From: Succinatimonas sp. UBA6849
GTDB lineage: Bacteria; Pseudomonadota; Gammaproteobacteria; Enterobacterales; Succinivibrionaceae
Reading direction: 5' to 3'
Length of the DNA stretch: 21,850 nucleotides
NCBI GenBank assembly: GCA_002449335.1
Contig: DKDL01000081.1
Span: forward strand, 18,411 to 40,260
The number at the start of each line of letters is the position of its first letter. The stretch's first letter is position 1. Of this stretch, positions 1 to 7,445 are shown in pieces. The position numbers and the translations under genes are program-made. Below the pieces are notes generated by a model, which saw nothing but the letters and a program-made list of their open reading frames with translations, was not told the origin of the DNA and made no database searches.

Positions 1-287
1 GTAGCTTCTTTATCCTTTGGCTTTAAAAAAAAGTGGTTATCAGCTGCTGCAAACTCCCATGCTGTAGAGTAGCCTGAACCGTAATTAGATACAGCTTCAC
101 CTGGAGCGAATGTAATAGTAGTGATAAAGCCGTTTACAGCTTTAATCTTAGTTACATTGTGCTCTGAGTAGTTAACATACTGTATTCTGCCGTCGAGCTT
201 GCTCTTTGAAGGAGTAGCTAAAGCAAAAGCTTGTGAACTGAATAAAGCTGCAGACATTACTGCGACTAAAAGTGATTTTTTAAACAT
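1..287 (-). CDS. virB9: VirB9-like T4SS outer-membrane core protein (3' part beyond window)
   Basis: Only the first 95 or so residues are visible; the gene runs off the left edge. The reading frame starts at an ATG at 285-287 behind an AGGAG ribosome site and opens with a cleavable signal peptide (MFKKSLLVAVMSAAL..., ending near SSQAFA). The mature part begins with KLDGRIQYVNYSEHNVTKI, then a TTITFAPGEAV stretch, a W-E-F and a FFLKP motif. This is the order seen at the N-terminus of VirB9/TrbG/CagX proteins, which form the periplasmic and outer-membrane ring of the secretion channel with VirB7 and VirB10. It starts about 10 bases after the virB8 stop, in the canonical operon position. virB10, virB11 and virD4 would be expected further left but cannot be seen. 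Confidence 0.88.
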   Translation of the reverse strand, partial: MFKKSLLVAVMSAALFSSQAFALATPSKSKLDGRIQYVNYSEHNVTKIKAVNGFITTITFAPGEAVSNYGSGYSTAWEFAAADNHFFLKPKDKEA

Positions 288-297
288 CTCAAGCTCC

Positions 298-1017
298 TTA
301 ATTCAACTCAGGATCAACCTGATAAGAAAGGACCTTAAAGCCGAAAGGATTTACAAGTCTTGTAGCTTCAGATGTGTCAAAATCAGGATAGTAGTCAAAG
401 CTGATATTTGCAGTCCAATTATTAGTGCCTACGGTGCTGCCATTAGCATTATTAATAGTAGTCTTTGAGAAACGTACTGTAGCTACGTTCTCTCTACCAC
501 GATTGATCACAACACTCTTAACATTAACTACGATGCGGAAGTTATCTTTTAACTTGTCATCTAAAGGATCTTGTTTGCCAGTTTTCATGAACTGCTGCGC
601 ATAAGTGTCATATACGATAGGTAATGACAGCTGACGAACCTTTTCGATGAGGTCATTTAGCATATTCCAGTCGTAAGACTCACGTGAAAGCACGAATGTA
701 TTGATCCAATACTTATCCATCACTTCACTTACTGGAATATCCTGAGCATTTGCAATATGCAAAATGTCAGTAAGACCAGTGCTCTTATCTACCTGAATAA
801 CATAAGGCTCAGTAGTCTTTAATGGAAACAGACAGATAATAGCGATAGATAAGGCAACAACAGCAAAACTTACTATTTTTACGATAGACCAGGCTCTTCT
901 TTCGCTGGCTTCTACAAGCTCAATTCTTGAAGTTTCCCAATTTAATTCAGCTGTACGAGTCTGCACGTTAGGTGATGAAACAGCACCCTTATCTTTTTTA
1001 CTTAGAAATTTCATCAT
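298..1017 (-). CDS. virB8: VirB8-like T4SS inner-membrane assembly factor
   Basis: This 239 aa protein has a cytoplasmic N-terminal tail, one membrane segment at about residues 46-65 and a periplasmic domain, the standard VirB8 topology. Just after the membrane segment comes TEPYVIQVDKSTG, the conserved start of the VirB8 periplasmic fold. Length matches the family (about 220-240 aa). VirB8 is bitopic and nucleates assembly of the channel through contacts with VirB9 and VirB10. The gene begins inside the end of virB7 (20-base overlap), implying translational coupling; two adjacent ATG codons (1017 and 1014) are possible starts. Confidence 0.93.
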   Translation of the reverse strand: MMKFLSKKDKGAVSSPNVQTRTAELNWETSRIELVEASERRAWSIVKIVSFAVVALSIAIICLFPLKTTEPYVIQVDKSTGLTDILHIANAQDIPVSEVMDKYWINTFVLSRESYDWNMLNDLIEKVRQLSLPIVYDTYAQQFMKTGKQDPLDDKLKDNFRIVVNVKSVVINRGRENVATVRFSKTTINNANGSTVGTNNWTANISFDYYPDFDTSEATRLVNPFGFKVLSYQVDPELN

Positions 1018-1225
1018 CTATCTCCTTCACATAAATTTCGTTATTGTTGTTATTTCTTGAGTTGTTTTTTGCCTGCTCTTTTTTGATTTTTACTAAAAGA
1101 GATAAATCAGGATGAGGATTGATAACAATCTTTTCACCTTCAGGCTGTGTAGGCTTTGGAGGAGTTGCGCAACCTGAAACTAACGCACACATAACCCCAC
1201 CAACAAATAAATTTATAATTCTCAT
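998..1225 (-). CDS. virB7: VirB7-like T4SS lipoprotein
   Basis: A 75 aa protein with a short hydrophobic leader and lipobox V-S-G-C, Cys19 being the lipidated residue. The mature part is Pro-rich at first (TPPKPTQPEGEK) and ends in an Asn-rich and charged tail. Small lipoproteins in this operon slot are VirB7, which anchor the VirB9/VirB10 core complex in the outer membrane. At 75 aa it is somewhat longer than minimal VirB7 proteins. It lies 4 bases after virB6 and overlaps virB8 by 20 bases. Sequence alone cannot confirm family membership because VirB7 is poorly conserved; position and lipobox carry the call. Confidence 0.83.
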   Translation of the reverse strand: MRIINLFVGGVMCALVSGCATPPKPTQPEGEKIVINPHPDLSLLVKIKKEQAKNNSRNNNNNEIYVKEIDDEISK

Positions 1226-1229
1226 GTTT

Positions 1230-2348
1230 TTATTTACTTCCGATTTGTTGTAATGCTCTGCTAATACGACCAGTCATTCCGCCTCGCATAGCAGCTAAAC
1301 CGACTTGAGCTGCAAAAGAAGCACCTCCTGTAGCAACACCAGCCGCTAACTTTGCTACTCCCATAGGAGAAGTTAGAGCAGAGCCAGCAGCGCCAGCTGC
1401 TTCTTTACCAATTCCGCCCATCATCTTTCCTGCAGCCATAGCGTGTCCGCCACGATTTAGAGCTTTACCAAAGGAAGCCATTGCGCTTCCATCGCCACTA
1501 AATGCAAGTTGAGCTCCACCAATAAGAGAAGATGAAAGCGTTGGAATTTTGGATATAACAGAAGCAGCACCTACTAGCACTACGAGGAGAGATAAGTAAT
1601 TTTCTAAAAGAGTTAGCCAAGAATCGCCAGCTGATTGATTTATGTTCGACCAAGTAGGAAGCATTCCATCAACAACTTTGCATATAAGCATTAAGAATGC
1701 ACAGAATAAGATCTTAGTAAAAGCTAATCCCAAGCAGACTTTAAGCCAGCCATCGAACCATGACTTTGTGATAGGAAAAAACAGAAAGCCCGCAAACAAT
1801 GGGCCAAAGCCACAAACTACTGCCAAGCTAATAGTTGTAATTAGAAGGACTCCAAATGCAGAACAAGTAAGGAACAAAACTGCAATAACAAAGATCGTTC
1901 CTAATAAGCCCATAACAATCATTTTGCCGAAGCTTGCTTTAAATGCACAGACAAAATAAGCTTTTAGGATCTTATAGCATTCTACCCATAACTTATCTAT
2001 TGCATTCCATGAGGTGTCTGGAGTACCTGGCATTGCATTTAGTATTAAATGCTCTGAAGAATCTAAAAAATTCCAACTGTAATTGATGAAATTACCTGTA
2101 TTTAGGAAGATGTAAGCAATTAACGCCACCTTGAAGCCATGGATCAGAATTTCCATAATGGCATCTTGTGATCTGCCAGTCATGGCTAAATAGCCCTTTA
2201 ACACATAGTAAAGAGTCAATCCAATGATTAAGATAGGTGTAATTGAAGGGATCAAGTTATTAGAGAACTGATCCGCAAAATTCTGTATAGGAGCTTTGAT
2301 AATATCGTCACCGATATACTCAAAAAATCCTCTTGAACCAACAACCAT
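1230..2348 (-). CDS. virB6: VirB6-like polytopic T4SS membrane protein
   Basis: The 372 aa product has several membrane segments: around the PSITPILIIGLTLYYVLKG stretch, around ALIAYIFL, a long hydrophobic block including MIVMGLLGTIFVIAVLFL and the region ending GPLFAGFLFFPITKSWFDGW, then VCLGLAFTKILFCAFLML and YLSLLVVLVGAASVI. The F-x-x-T-x-x-W/F-type segment before a further helix and the Gly/Ala-rich C-terminal tail (from about residue 285) are typical of VirB6/TrbL. VirB6 forms part of the inner-membrane channel and contacts the translocating DNA. ATG at 2346-2348 has a GGA-rich ribosome site. It follows virB5 by about 19 bases. Confidence 0.92.
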   Translation of the reverse strand: MVVGSRGFFEYIGDDIIKAPIQNFADQFSNNLIPSITPILIIGLTLYYVLKGYLAMTGRSQDAIMEILIHGFKVALIAYIFLNTGNFINYSWNFLDSSEHLILNAMPGTPDTSWNAIDKLWVECYKILKAYFVCAFKASFGKMIVMGLLGTIFVIAVLFLTCSAFGVLLITTISLAVVCGFGPLFAGFLFFPITKSWFDGWLKVCLGLAFTKILFCAFLMLICKVVDGMLPTWSNINQSAGDSWLTLLENYLSLLVVLVGAASVISKIPTLSSSLIGGAQLAFSGDGSAMASFGKALNRGGHAMAAGKMMGGIGKEAAGAAGSALTSPMGVAKLAAGVATGGASFAAQVGLAAMRGGMTGRISRALQQIGSK

Positions 2349-2367
2349 AAATCCTTCAATTCCTCAG

Positions 2368-3117
2368 TTAATAGCTAAAATGAGTATGCTCAATCTGTTC
2401 ATTACTTGCTCCAGAAAAAAAAGCATTTTCAAATGCAGCCTTTTCAGCTTCCTCTTGTCTAATCATGTTTTCAAAGTGTTCACGAGCTAGACGAGCTTCA
2501 TTAAAGCGAGTTTCAAATTTCTGATTTACAAAGTTCAAAGCTGCAGTAGCATCAGCAATGTCTTTTGCTGTCTGTGCATTAGCTGCTTTGTTATATGCAT
2601 GACGACCTTCCTGAATCAGATCCTGCATATTGTTGTAGAGTTTTACTGGGATGTTATCTACATTTGCTTTGAGATTAGCCTGCTCATTACAGTTGTTTTT
2701 AAGATCGTCATTGATCTCATACTGACACTGCTTTGAATAATGAGCCTTGAACTTCTGCCCATTAGAATCAAGACTTGCATCAGTCTTGTAGTAGTCACTG
2801 TTATTTACATTCATGATTTTTTTATATTCAGTATCCCAAGCTGAATCTACAGATGAAATGAGACTGCCTACTTTGTTGATGCCTTCTAAGGCGTTGTTAA
2901 CATTCTTAAGCTCATTAACAGTGTTTTGCATCTCTTTGTACTGATTTTCTAAAGTCTTATACTGCTTTAAAGCCTGATTAAACTCTTCGATGTACTGAGT
3001 CAGGCTCTGAGTCAGATTCGCAACATCGACTGTAGGAATACCAGAAGCTAAAGCTGTATGAGATGCTGATAACATCAAAGCTACAGCTAAAGTTGATACT
3101 TGCTTACTAATCTTCAT
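2368..3117 (-). CDS. virB5: VirB5-like minor pilus protein
   Basis: A 249 aa secreted protein: signal peptide of about 25 residues (MKISKQVSTLAVALMLSAS..., cleavage near ALA-SG), then the characteristic VirB5 opening (IPTVDVANLTQSLTQYIEEF) and a long coiled-coil helix (QALKQYKTLENQYKEMQNTV). The C-terminal half is again helical and charged. VirB5 sits at the tip of the conjugative pilus and helps contact the recipient. Two cysteines (KQCQYE and NNCNEQ) could form a disulphide in the periplasm. The start codon lies inside the last codons of virB4 (11-base overlap). No separate entry-exclusion lipoprotein gene is seen between virB5 and virB6, where some plasmids carry one. Confidence 0.9.
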   Translation of the reverse strand: MKISKQVSTLAVALMLSASHTALASGIPTVDVANLTQSLTQYIEEFNQALKQYKTLENQYKEMQNTVNELKNVNNALEGINKVGSLISSVDSAWDTEYKKIMNVNNSDYYKTDASLDSNGQKFKAHYSKQCQYEINDDLKNNCNEQANLKANVDNIPVKLYNNMQDLIQEGRHAYNKAANAQTAKDIADATAALNFVNQKFETRFNEARLAREHFENMIRQEEAEKAAFENAFFSGASNEQIEHTHFSY

Positions 3118-5632
3118 TTACACACTCCTCTAAATAATGAGAAAGCCATAGTTCTGGCTCTGTGCCATATCTTTGTTGGATATGTTTTACTGTTTTAGAA
3201 TCATTCTTAATCTGCTGAAACAGACTTAGCCACTTGTCAGGATTTTCACCTACAAGAGCTCTTAACTGCTCGATGAGATTAATGTTATCTGTAGAGCCTG
3301 ACAGGACTCTTAAAGGCTCTTTAGCCCAGCCTAAATCAAGCTTACAGATTGCACTTCGTGAGCCTTGCTTAATCAGCATCATTCTTGAGTCTTCTTTTAA
3401 GCCTTGTATCCACATAAACTCGGCTTCTGAGACCTTAAAGCCCTCGATGTACTCTTTTTTATCTGCCTTTGGATTTGGTAAAAAGATTTGAGTTGCAGAC
3501 TGCTCAATCACAGCCTTTGCAATTTCAGAATTAAGCACGTCAGATGGTGACTGTGTTGCAAACACGCCAAAGCCGTTCTGCTTACGCATTGTTTTCAACT
3601 TATCAAAGGCAAAGCCTCTGAAAGCTTCATCAAGTAACCATTTCCAGAACTCATCCATCACAAAGATGAATCTTCTGCCGTCAATTACTTGATCCATGCG
3701 CTTTAAAAGATAGAAAGCTATAGGTGTACGAACAGCTTTATTGTCTAAGAATGCAGTGCCATCAATGCCATAATTTGGATAAGCATCAAAGTCGAGTAAA
3801 TCTGTTTCGTTATCGAACACCCAACCAAGATCACCACCTTCACACCACTTTTTAAGACGTACTGAAAGTGAGTTTTGTCTTTCTTCACGAGTAAGGCCAT
3901 CGGTTAAGTTTTGTGGAACTAATCCCAGTCTTCTTAACTCTTTAGGCATACTCATCACGCCTTCTACAGCGTGCTGGATCTGCTGCTCTTCGGCTGCGGT
4001 GATAGGCATTCCATCCATTGATAAAAGCAACTTAACAAATGAAATCAAATACTGAATATTTGCCTTATTTGATTCAAGCTGGAATGGATTAAAGCCTGTA
4101 GGCTTGCCGTTTTCTACGGTTAAATAACCACCATGCAGCGCACGAATAGCAATTTCAGCACCACGATCTTTATCGAAATAGACGGTAGTCATCTTCTGTG
4201 TTGATGTTCTGTACTTCTGTGCCATTGACAGCAGGAAGTTCATTAAAACAGTCTTACCAGAGCCTGATGTACCGATGATAGTGGTATGAGCCAGAGTCTT
4301 TTTATCAAAAGAGTCTTCGCCTATAGGACTTGTATGGAAGTTAAAGTAATAAGGCTGATTTGATGGAGTCTGCAGCAGTGCCAGTGCTTCCCCCCAAGGA
4401 TTACCATCTCTTTTTCCTGAGATGAAGTTATGTAGTGGAGCTAACTGAGCAAAGTTAACAGAAGTAATTTTAGCTAAACGAGGTCGCAAGGCTAAGTTAC
4501 ATGGTAACTGTGAGAAAAATGCTGCTGGAAGTGCCAATGTACTTAAGAATGTTAAAAAGCCTTCATCCTGGAGTTTCTTAGCAGCATCTGCAGTGTTTAT
4601 CTTTACTTCTGCATAGGAATCGGCAAACAAAGTAAGAGTATAGCTGTATTCACCGATAGAGAAATCACCGTTAACAACACCATCAATAGCAGCAGACATT
4701 GCCTGAATTTGTGAAACGCCAGCATCTTCAGATGAAAGCAACTGCTTTTGTTGTAACTCAAGGAAGTGTTGACCATCATATCTTGATAAGAAGCAGAAAG
4801 TTTGAGTTTCAATGAAGATATAAGGTTTCTTTACAGCATTAACATCAGGATATAAAAGACCATCTAAAATGCCTGAATAGCTACTTTGAGCATAGTCTTT
4901 AAACTCTAAAGACTGCACAAACTTATGACCGTTTGCGCTTTGAATTTCTAAGAAATCTGAGCCTGTAAAGATAGCTTCTGGCATTAAAGCTTCATATAAA
5001 GGACATTTAGGAATAACTACTTCCTGCCACAAGCCAGTAACAAGAAAGTTATAGAAAGATAACTGTGAAGAATATTCTTTGTCATTTTTCTTATATTCAC
5101 CTAATCTCTTAGGTGAAAAAGAGCTTAAAGAACGCTCTACATTTTCAGAAATCTTATTAAAGACTTCTAAACGAGCCAAAAGCTCCTGCTTAATCATTGC
5201 AGCTGTACGCTTTCTTTTCTTTAATGATTTTCTCTTTTCAATAAGAGTGAAATAGAGCTCAGTTGACATTAAAGACTCATGACCTATCTTTTTGTTATAA
5301 GCTTTTGAAAGATTATGAGCAAAGCCTGCTTCTTCACAAGCTGACAGCTCATCTGTCATAGGTCTTCTTAGTCGATGAATTTGGACTGCAAGAGCAGTCT
5401 TATTTGAGGCTAGTGAGCGATATAAGATATTCAGTGAATTGATAGCACCATCTAAAGTGATGTCTTCACTAGTCTCAAATGCCATACCCTGAATTTTCCA
5501 GGTTGTCACAAGTTCGCCGTCTCTGCCAATGACGACAGAAGGAGCGATAACCGATGACAAATTGATAAACTTTCCTACGCTCTTAGCAGACTGCATCAGG
5601 CGTACTCTGTTCTCTAGTAGTTCTTCTTGCAT
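3107..5632 (-). CDS. virB4: VirB4-like T4SS ATPase
   Basis: The 841 aa product is the largest protein in the operon and the VirB4 ATPase that powers pilus assembly and substrate transfer at the inner membrane. Walker A is GTSGSGKT at about residues 454-461; Walker B is the hydrophobic run ending FVMDEFWKW with the catalytic D-E at about 660-661. The N-terminal CagE/TrbE domain carries typical segments such as GDFSIGEYSYTLTLFADSY and LPCNLALRPRLAKITSVNFA. The ATSPSDVLNS motif (as FATQSPSDVLNS) and a QIFLPNPKAD segment follow. Length fits the family (about 800-850 aa). Its start abuts the virB3 stop, so translation is probably coupled. Confidence 0.97.
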   Translation of the reverse strand: MQEELLENRVRLMQSAKSVGKFINLSSVIAPSVVIGRDGELVTTWKIQGMAFETSEDITLDGAINSLNILYRSLASNKTALAVQIHRLRRPMTDELSACEEAGFAHNLSKAYNKKIGHESLMSTELYFTLIEKRKSLKKRKRTAAMIKQELLARLEVFNKISENVERSLSSFSPKRLGEYKKNDKEYSSQLSFYNFLVTGLWQEVVIPKCPLYEALMPEAIFTGSDFLEIQSANGHKFVQSLEFKDYAQSSYSGILDGLLYPDVNAVKKPYIFIETQTFCFLSRYDGQHFLELQQKQLLSSEDAGVSQIQAMSAAIDGVVNGDFSIGEYSYTLTLFADSYAEVKINTADAAKKLQDEGFLTFLSTLALPAAFFSQLPCNLALRPRLAKITSVNFAQLAPLHNFISGKRDGNPWGEALALLQTPSNQPYYFNFHTSPIGEDSFDKKTLAHTTIIGTSGSGKTVLMNFLLSMAQKYRTSTQKMTTVYFDKDRGAEIAIRALHGGYLTVENGKPTGFNPFQLESNKANIQYLISFVKLLLSMDGMPITAAEEQQIQHAVEGVMSMPKELRRLGLVPQNLTDGLTREERQNSLSVRLKKWCEGGDLGWVFDNETDLLDFDAYPNYGIDGTAFLDNKAVRTPIAFYLLKRMDQVIDGRRFIFVMDEFWKWLLDEAFRGFAFDKLKTMRKQNGFGVFATQSPSDVLNSEIAKAVIEQSATQIFLPNPKADKKEYIEGFKVSEAEFMWIQGLKEDSRMMLIKQGSRSAICKLDLGWAKEPLRVLSGSTDNINLIEQLRALVGENPDKWLSLFQQIKNDSKTVKHIQQRYGTEPELWLSHYLEECVNED

Positions 5633-5965
5633 TTAGTGTCTCTTAGTGTCTTTTTTATAAATAACTGGGAATAAAGAGTTATATCCAGTAAACAAGTGCC
5701 TGTTACTGCCAAGAATGTTGAGCTTGTATGACAGCCAGAGCTGTAAAAATCTCTGATCGTCATCTTTAGCAATTTTGTGCATTACCCAGAGAATGGGAAT
5801 AAGAGAGAGCACTAATGGGATCCAAATAACAAGGCTTGCTATCAGAATGCCTCCAGCTACAAACACAAAGGGAGTTATCGGAATACCTAAAACACAAGGA
5901 GGTCTGGTTGCACCTTTAAAAATAGGCGCATTGTTAAGCACGTACTTGCTTTCTTGATCTGACAT
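5633..5965 (-). CDS. virB3: VirB3-like T4SS inner-membrane protein
   Basis: A 110 aa protein with the VirB3 hallmark near residues 18-30 (GATRPPCVLGIPITPF), followed by a pair of closely spaced hydrophobic segments (FVFVAGGILIASLVIWIPL and the next VLSLIPILWVM) and the K-D-D-x-R-F-L-Q-L motif that ends this fold. VirB3 is a small inner-membrane partner of VirB4 and is sometimes fused to it; here they are separate but directly abutting. A strong purine-rich ribosome site (GGGGAGAG) precedes the ATG at 5963-5965. Confidence 0.93.
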   Translation of the reverse strand: MSDQESKYVLNNAPIFKGATRPPCVLGIPITPFVFVAGGILIASLVIWIPLVLSLIPILWVMHKIAKDDDQRFLQLWLSYKLNILGSNRHLFTGYNSLFPVIYKKDTKRH

Positions 5966-5985
5966 TGATGCTCTCCCCTACTCTT

Positions 5986-6270
5986 TTAGTTAACTAACAG
6001 AGCACCGAAATAAGCAGCGCAACCTACGATAATGCCACCGATTAGAGGACCTGCGACATTACGTAAAGATTCACCCTGGAAGGCAATCTTAAAGCCAGCC
6101 CAAACAATAGCACCTGTAGCAATGACAACACCGCAAGCCTGTACTACATCCAAAATAGTCTGTAGCTTTGACTTCACATCGGTTGCACCTGCAGCAAAAG
6201 CCTGATCACAAACACACAGACCTGCGACAAGAGCCACTAAACCAAGATTTTTAATCATTCTTTTATTCAT
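5986..6270 (-). CDS. virB2: VirB2-like major pilin
   Basis: A 94 aa prepilin with a long signal peptide (about 26 residues, cleavage after QAFA) and a mature peptide of about 68 residues. It contains two hydrophobic helices (VVQACGVVIATGAIVWAGFK and PLIGGIIVGCAAYFGALLV) separated by a short polar loop (AFQGESLRNV). That is the VirB2/TrbC pilin plan: the loop faces the lumen and the helices pack in the pilus wall. Two cysteines lie in the mature helices. The gene lies between virB1 and virB3 as expected. Confidence 0.93.
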   Translation of the reverse strand: MNKRMIKNLGLVALVAGLCVCDQAFAAGATDVKSKLQTILDVVQACGVVIATGAIVWAGFKIAFQGESLRNVAGPLIGGIIVGCAAYFGALLVN

Positions 6271-6285
6271 TTTTATTTACCTGAA

Positions 6286-6975
6286 TTAAAAAATAAGACC
6301 TGAATTAGCTCTTTGAGAACTAATCAAGCCACCATTAGCATGATCTGATGCGATCACGACTGAATCAGCATCTGCAGCTGAAGTGACAGCGACAACTGCA
6401 GATCTGTTATTCAATTCTTTTTTGACTGACTGGATAGATGGAATTTTTACAGAAGCATATTTGTCTGCATTAGAGACTACCTGCTGAACATAGCCTTTAT
6501 ATCCAGTTTGCTCATTTCCTGCGTAGTAACAAGACAAGGCATCACCTAACTGTTTGCCCTCTGTCTTGTCTTCTTTTTGTGCCTTTAAAAAGCATTCTTT
6601 TAGTATGTGTTGAGCTGCTTGTAAGTTCTTACAAGGCTCAAACATTTCTTCAGCAGTGACACCAAGACGATTAAAGTTTTTAACGTTGATTTGGCCTAAG
6701 CCTAATGAATAGTTAGAGCCGTTCTTTTCAAGCTCTTTAACAAGAGCTAAAGCATCTGAAAGAGTGGAAGGCTGTTTTACTTTTCCGCCGACTACAGCGA
6801 TAGCGAGTGGATTCATACTGCTCTCAGTTTTTATGAGAGCTTGTAGTGTGTCTTTAGATACGTCAGGAGCGCACTTATCAGCAAGTGCATCAAACTCAAC
6901 TAAAGGTTGAGCTGTTGCGCTGCATGAAGTGGCAATAAAAGTGACAAAAGCTAGTGACTCAAGACCCTTTTTCAG
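6286..6975 (-). CDS. virB1: VirB1-like lytic transglycosylase, start codon unclear
   Basis: The C-terminal part is a clear VirB1 transglycosylase fold: NPLAIAVVGG, SLGLGQIN and FEPCKNLQAAQHILKEC. The first ATG (6814-6816) falls inside the domain, just after the catalytic glutamate. The same frame stays open upstream to a stop at 7036-7038 and encodes CAPDVSKDTLQALIKTESS, with the E-S-S-x-N-P catalytic Glu, preceded by a plausible signal peptide ending SCSATA. So the real protein must start upstream, yet the frame has no ATG, GTG or TTG there. The start given is a CTG at 6973-6975, which would yield KKGLESLAFVTFIATSC as leader (229 aa). An ATA at 7000-7002, or a frameshift in the AAAAAGGG run at about 6966-6972 linking to a TTG-started frame from 7042, are alternatives. 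VirB1 opens the murein layer locally for channel assembly. Confidence 0.78.
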   Translation of the reverse strand: MKKGLESLAFVTFIATSCSATAQPLVEFDALADKCAPDVSKDTLQALIKTESSMNPLAIAVVGGKVKQPSTLSDALALVKELEKNGSNYSLGLGQINVKNFNRLGVTAEEMFEPCKNLQAAQHILKECFLKAQKEDKTEGKQLGDALSCYYAGNEQTGYKGYVQQVVSNADKYASVKIPSIQSVKKELNNRSAVVAVTSAADADSVVIASDHANGGLISSQRANSGLIF

Positions 6976-7035
6976 TGGTGCTGTTTTTGTCTTTAGCTCT
7001 ATGCCGTTCTCTAAGAGAGAATTTAAAAGTTTTAT

Positions 7036-7188
7036 CTATCAATAAGTTAAATATTTTGCGTGCAATATAACATAAAAAATTACACTAAAAAATCATTATT
7101 TTTTTTTGATTTTTTATCTAACTCACCATTTTACAAAGATAAATCTTAAAAACGGAAATCTAAAAAAATACATAAAAAAGGAGCAAAT
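7036..7188. promoter_or_regulatory. Divergent intergenic region between the virB operon and the ArdC operon
   Basis: This 150-base, very AT-rich gap separates two operons pointing away from each other, so it should hold promoters for both. For the minus strand, TTGCAC (complement of 7060-7065) is a reasonable -35, with TTGATA/TAGATA-like sequence about 17 bases downstream. A short inverted repeat TTGC-GT-GCAA (7056-7065) overlaps that -35 and could be an operator. On the plus strand no good -35 stands out. The ribosome site AAAAAAGGAG sits just before the ATG at 7189. Assignments are by eye and weak. Confidence 0.4.
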
Positions 7189-7443
7189 ATGGATAGCAAT
7201 ACTGAAAATCATACAAGTCCAGTACACCGATCTGCAGCTGCGGTCATCAGCAATAATGTCTTAGCTCAGAGGCTGCAAGAACGCATTCAGACTCTAGCTC
7301 AAAAGCATCCTGAATTATTCATCTCAAAAGAAGAAGCTGAAGCTGTAGGCTACAGAGCTGAAGATGAGAAAAATAAGACTCAGCAGGAGCTAGCTGAAGA
7401 AGATGCTGAAACAGAATTAGTCTTAGCGGCAGAAGAGGTCTAA
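7189..7443 (+). CDS. Unknown 84 aa acidic protein, first gene of the ArdC operon
   Basis: Good AAAGGAG ribosome site before the ATG. The product starts with a polar segment, then a predicted amphipathic helix (NNVLAQRLQERIQTLAQK) and an acidic C-terminal half ending AEEDAETELVLAAEEV. There is no membrane segment, signal peptide or metal-binding motif. It ends two bases before the ArdC-like gene, so the two are co-translated. I do not recognise the family. Small acidic proteins are frequent in anti-restriction operons, but nothing here proves a DNA-mimic role. Confidence 0.72.
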   Translation: MDSNTENHTSPVHRSAAAVISNNVLAQRLQERIQTLAQKHPELFISKEEAEAVGYRAEDEKNKTQQELAEEDAETELVLAAEEV

Positions 7444-7445
7444 AA

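Noticed and set aside
1642..1959. Open frame on the plus strand opposite virB6
   Set aside because: It lies wholly within the coding frame of virB6, has no ribosome site and reads as low-complexity complement of membrane-helix codons.
7090..7125. T-rich stretch in the divergent intergenic region as an origin
   Set aside because: It has no repeated unit, no DnaA box and no iterons; AT-richness is expected of a double promoter region.
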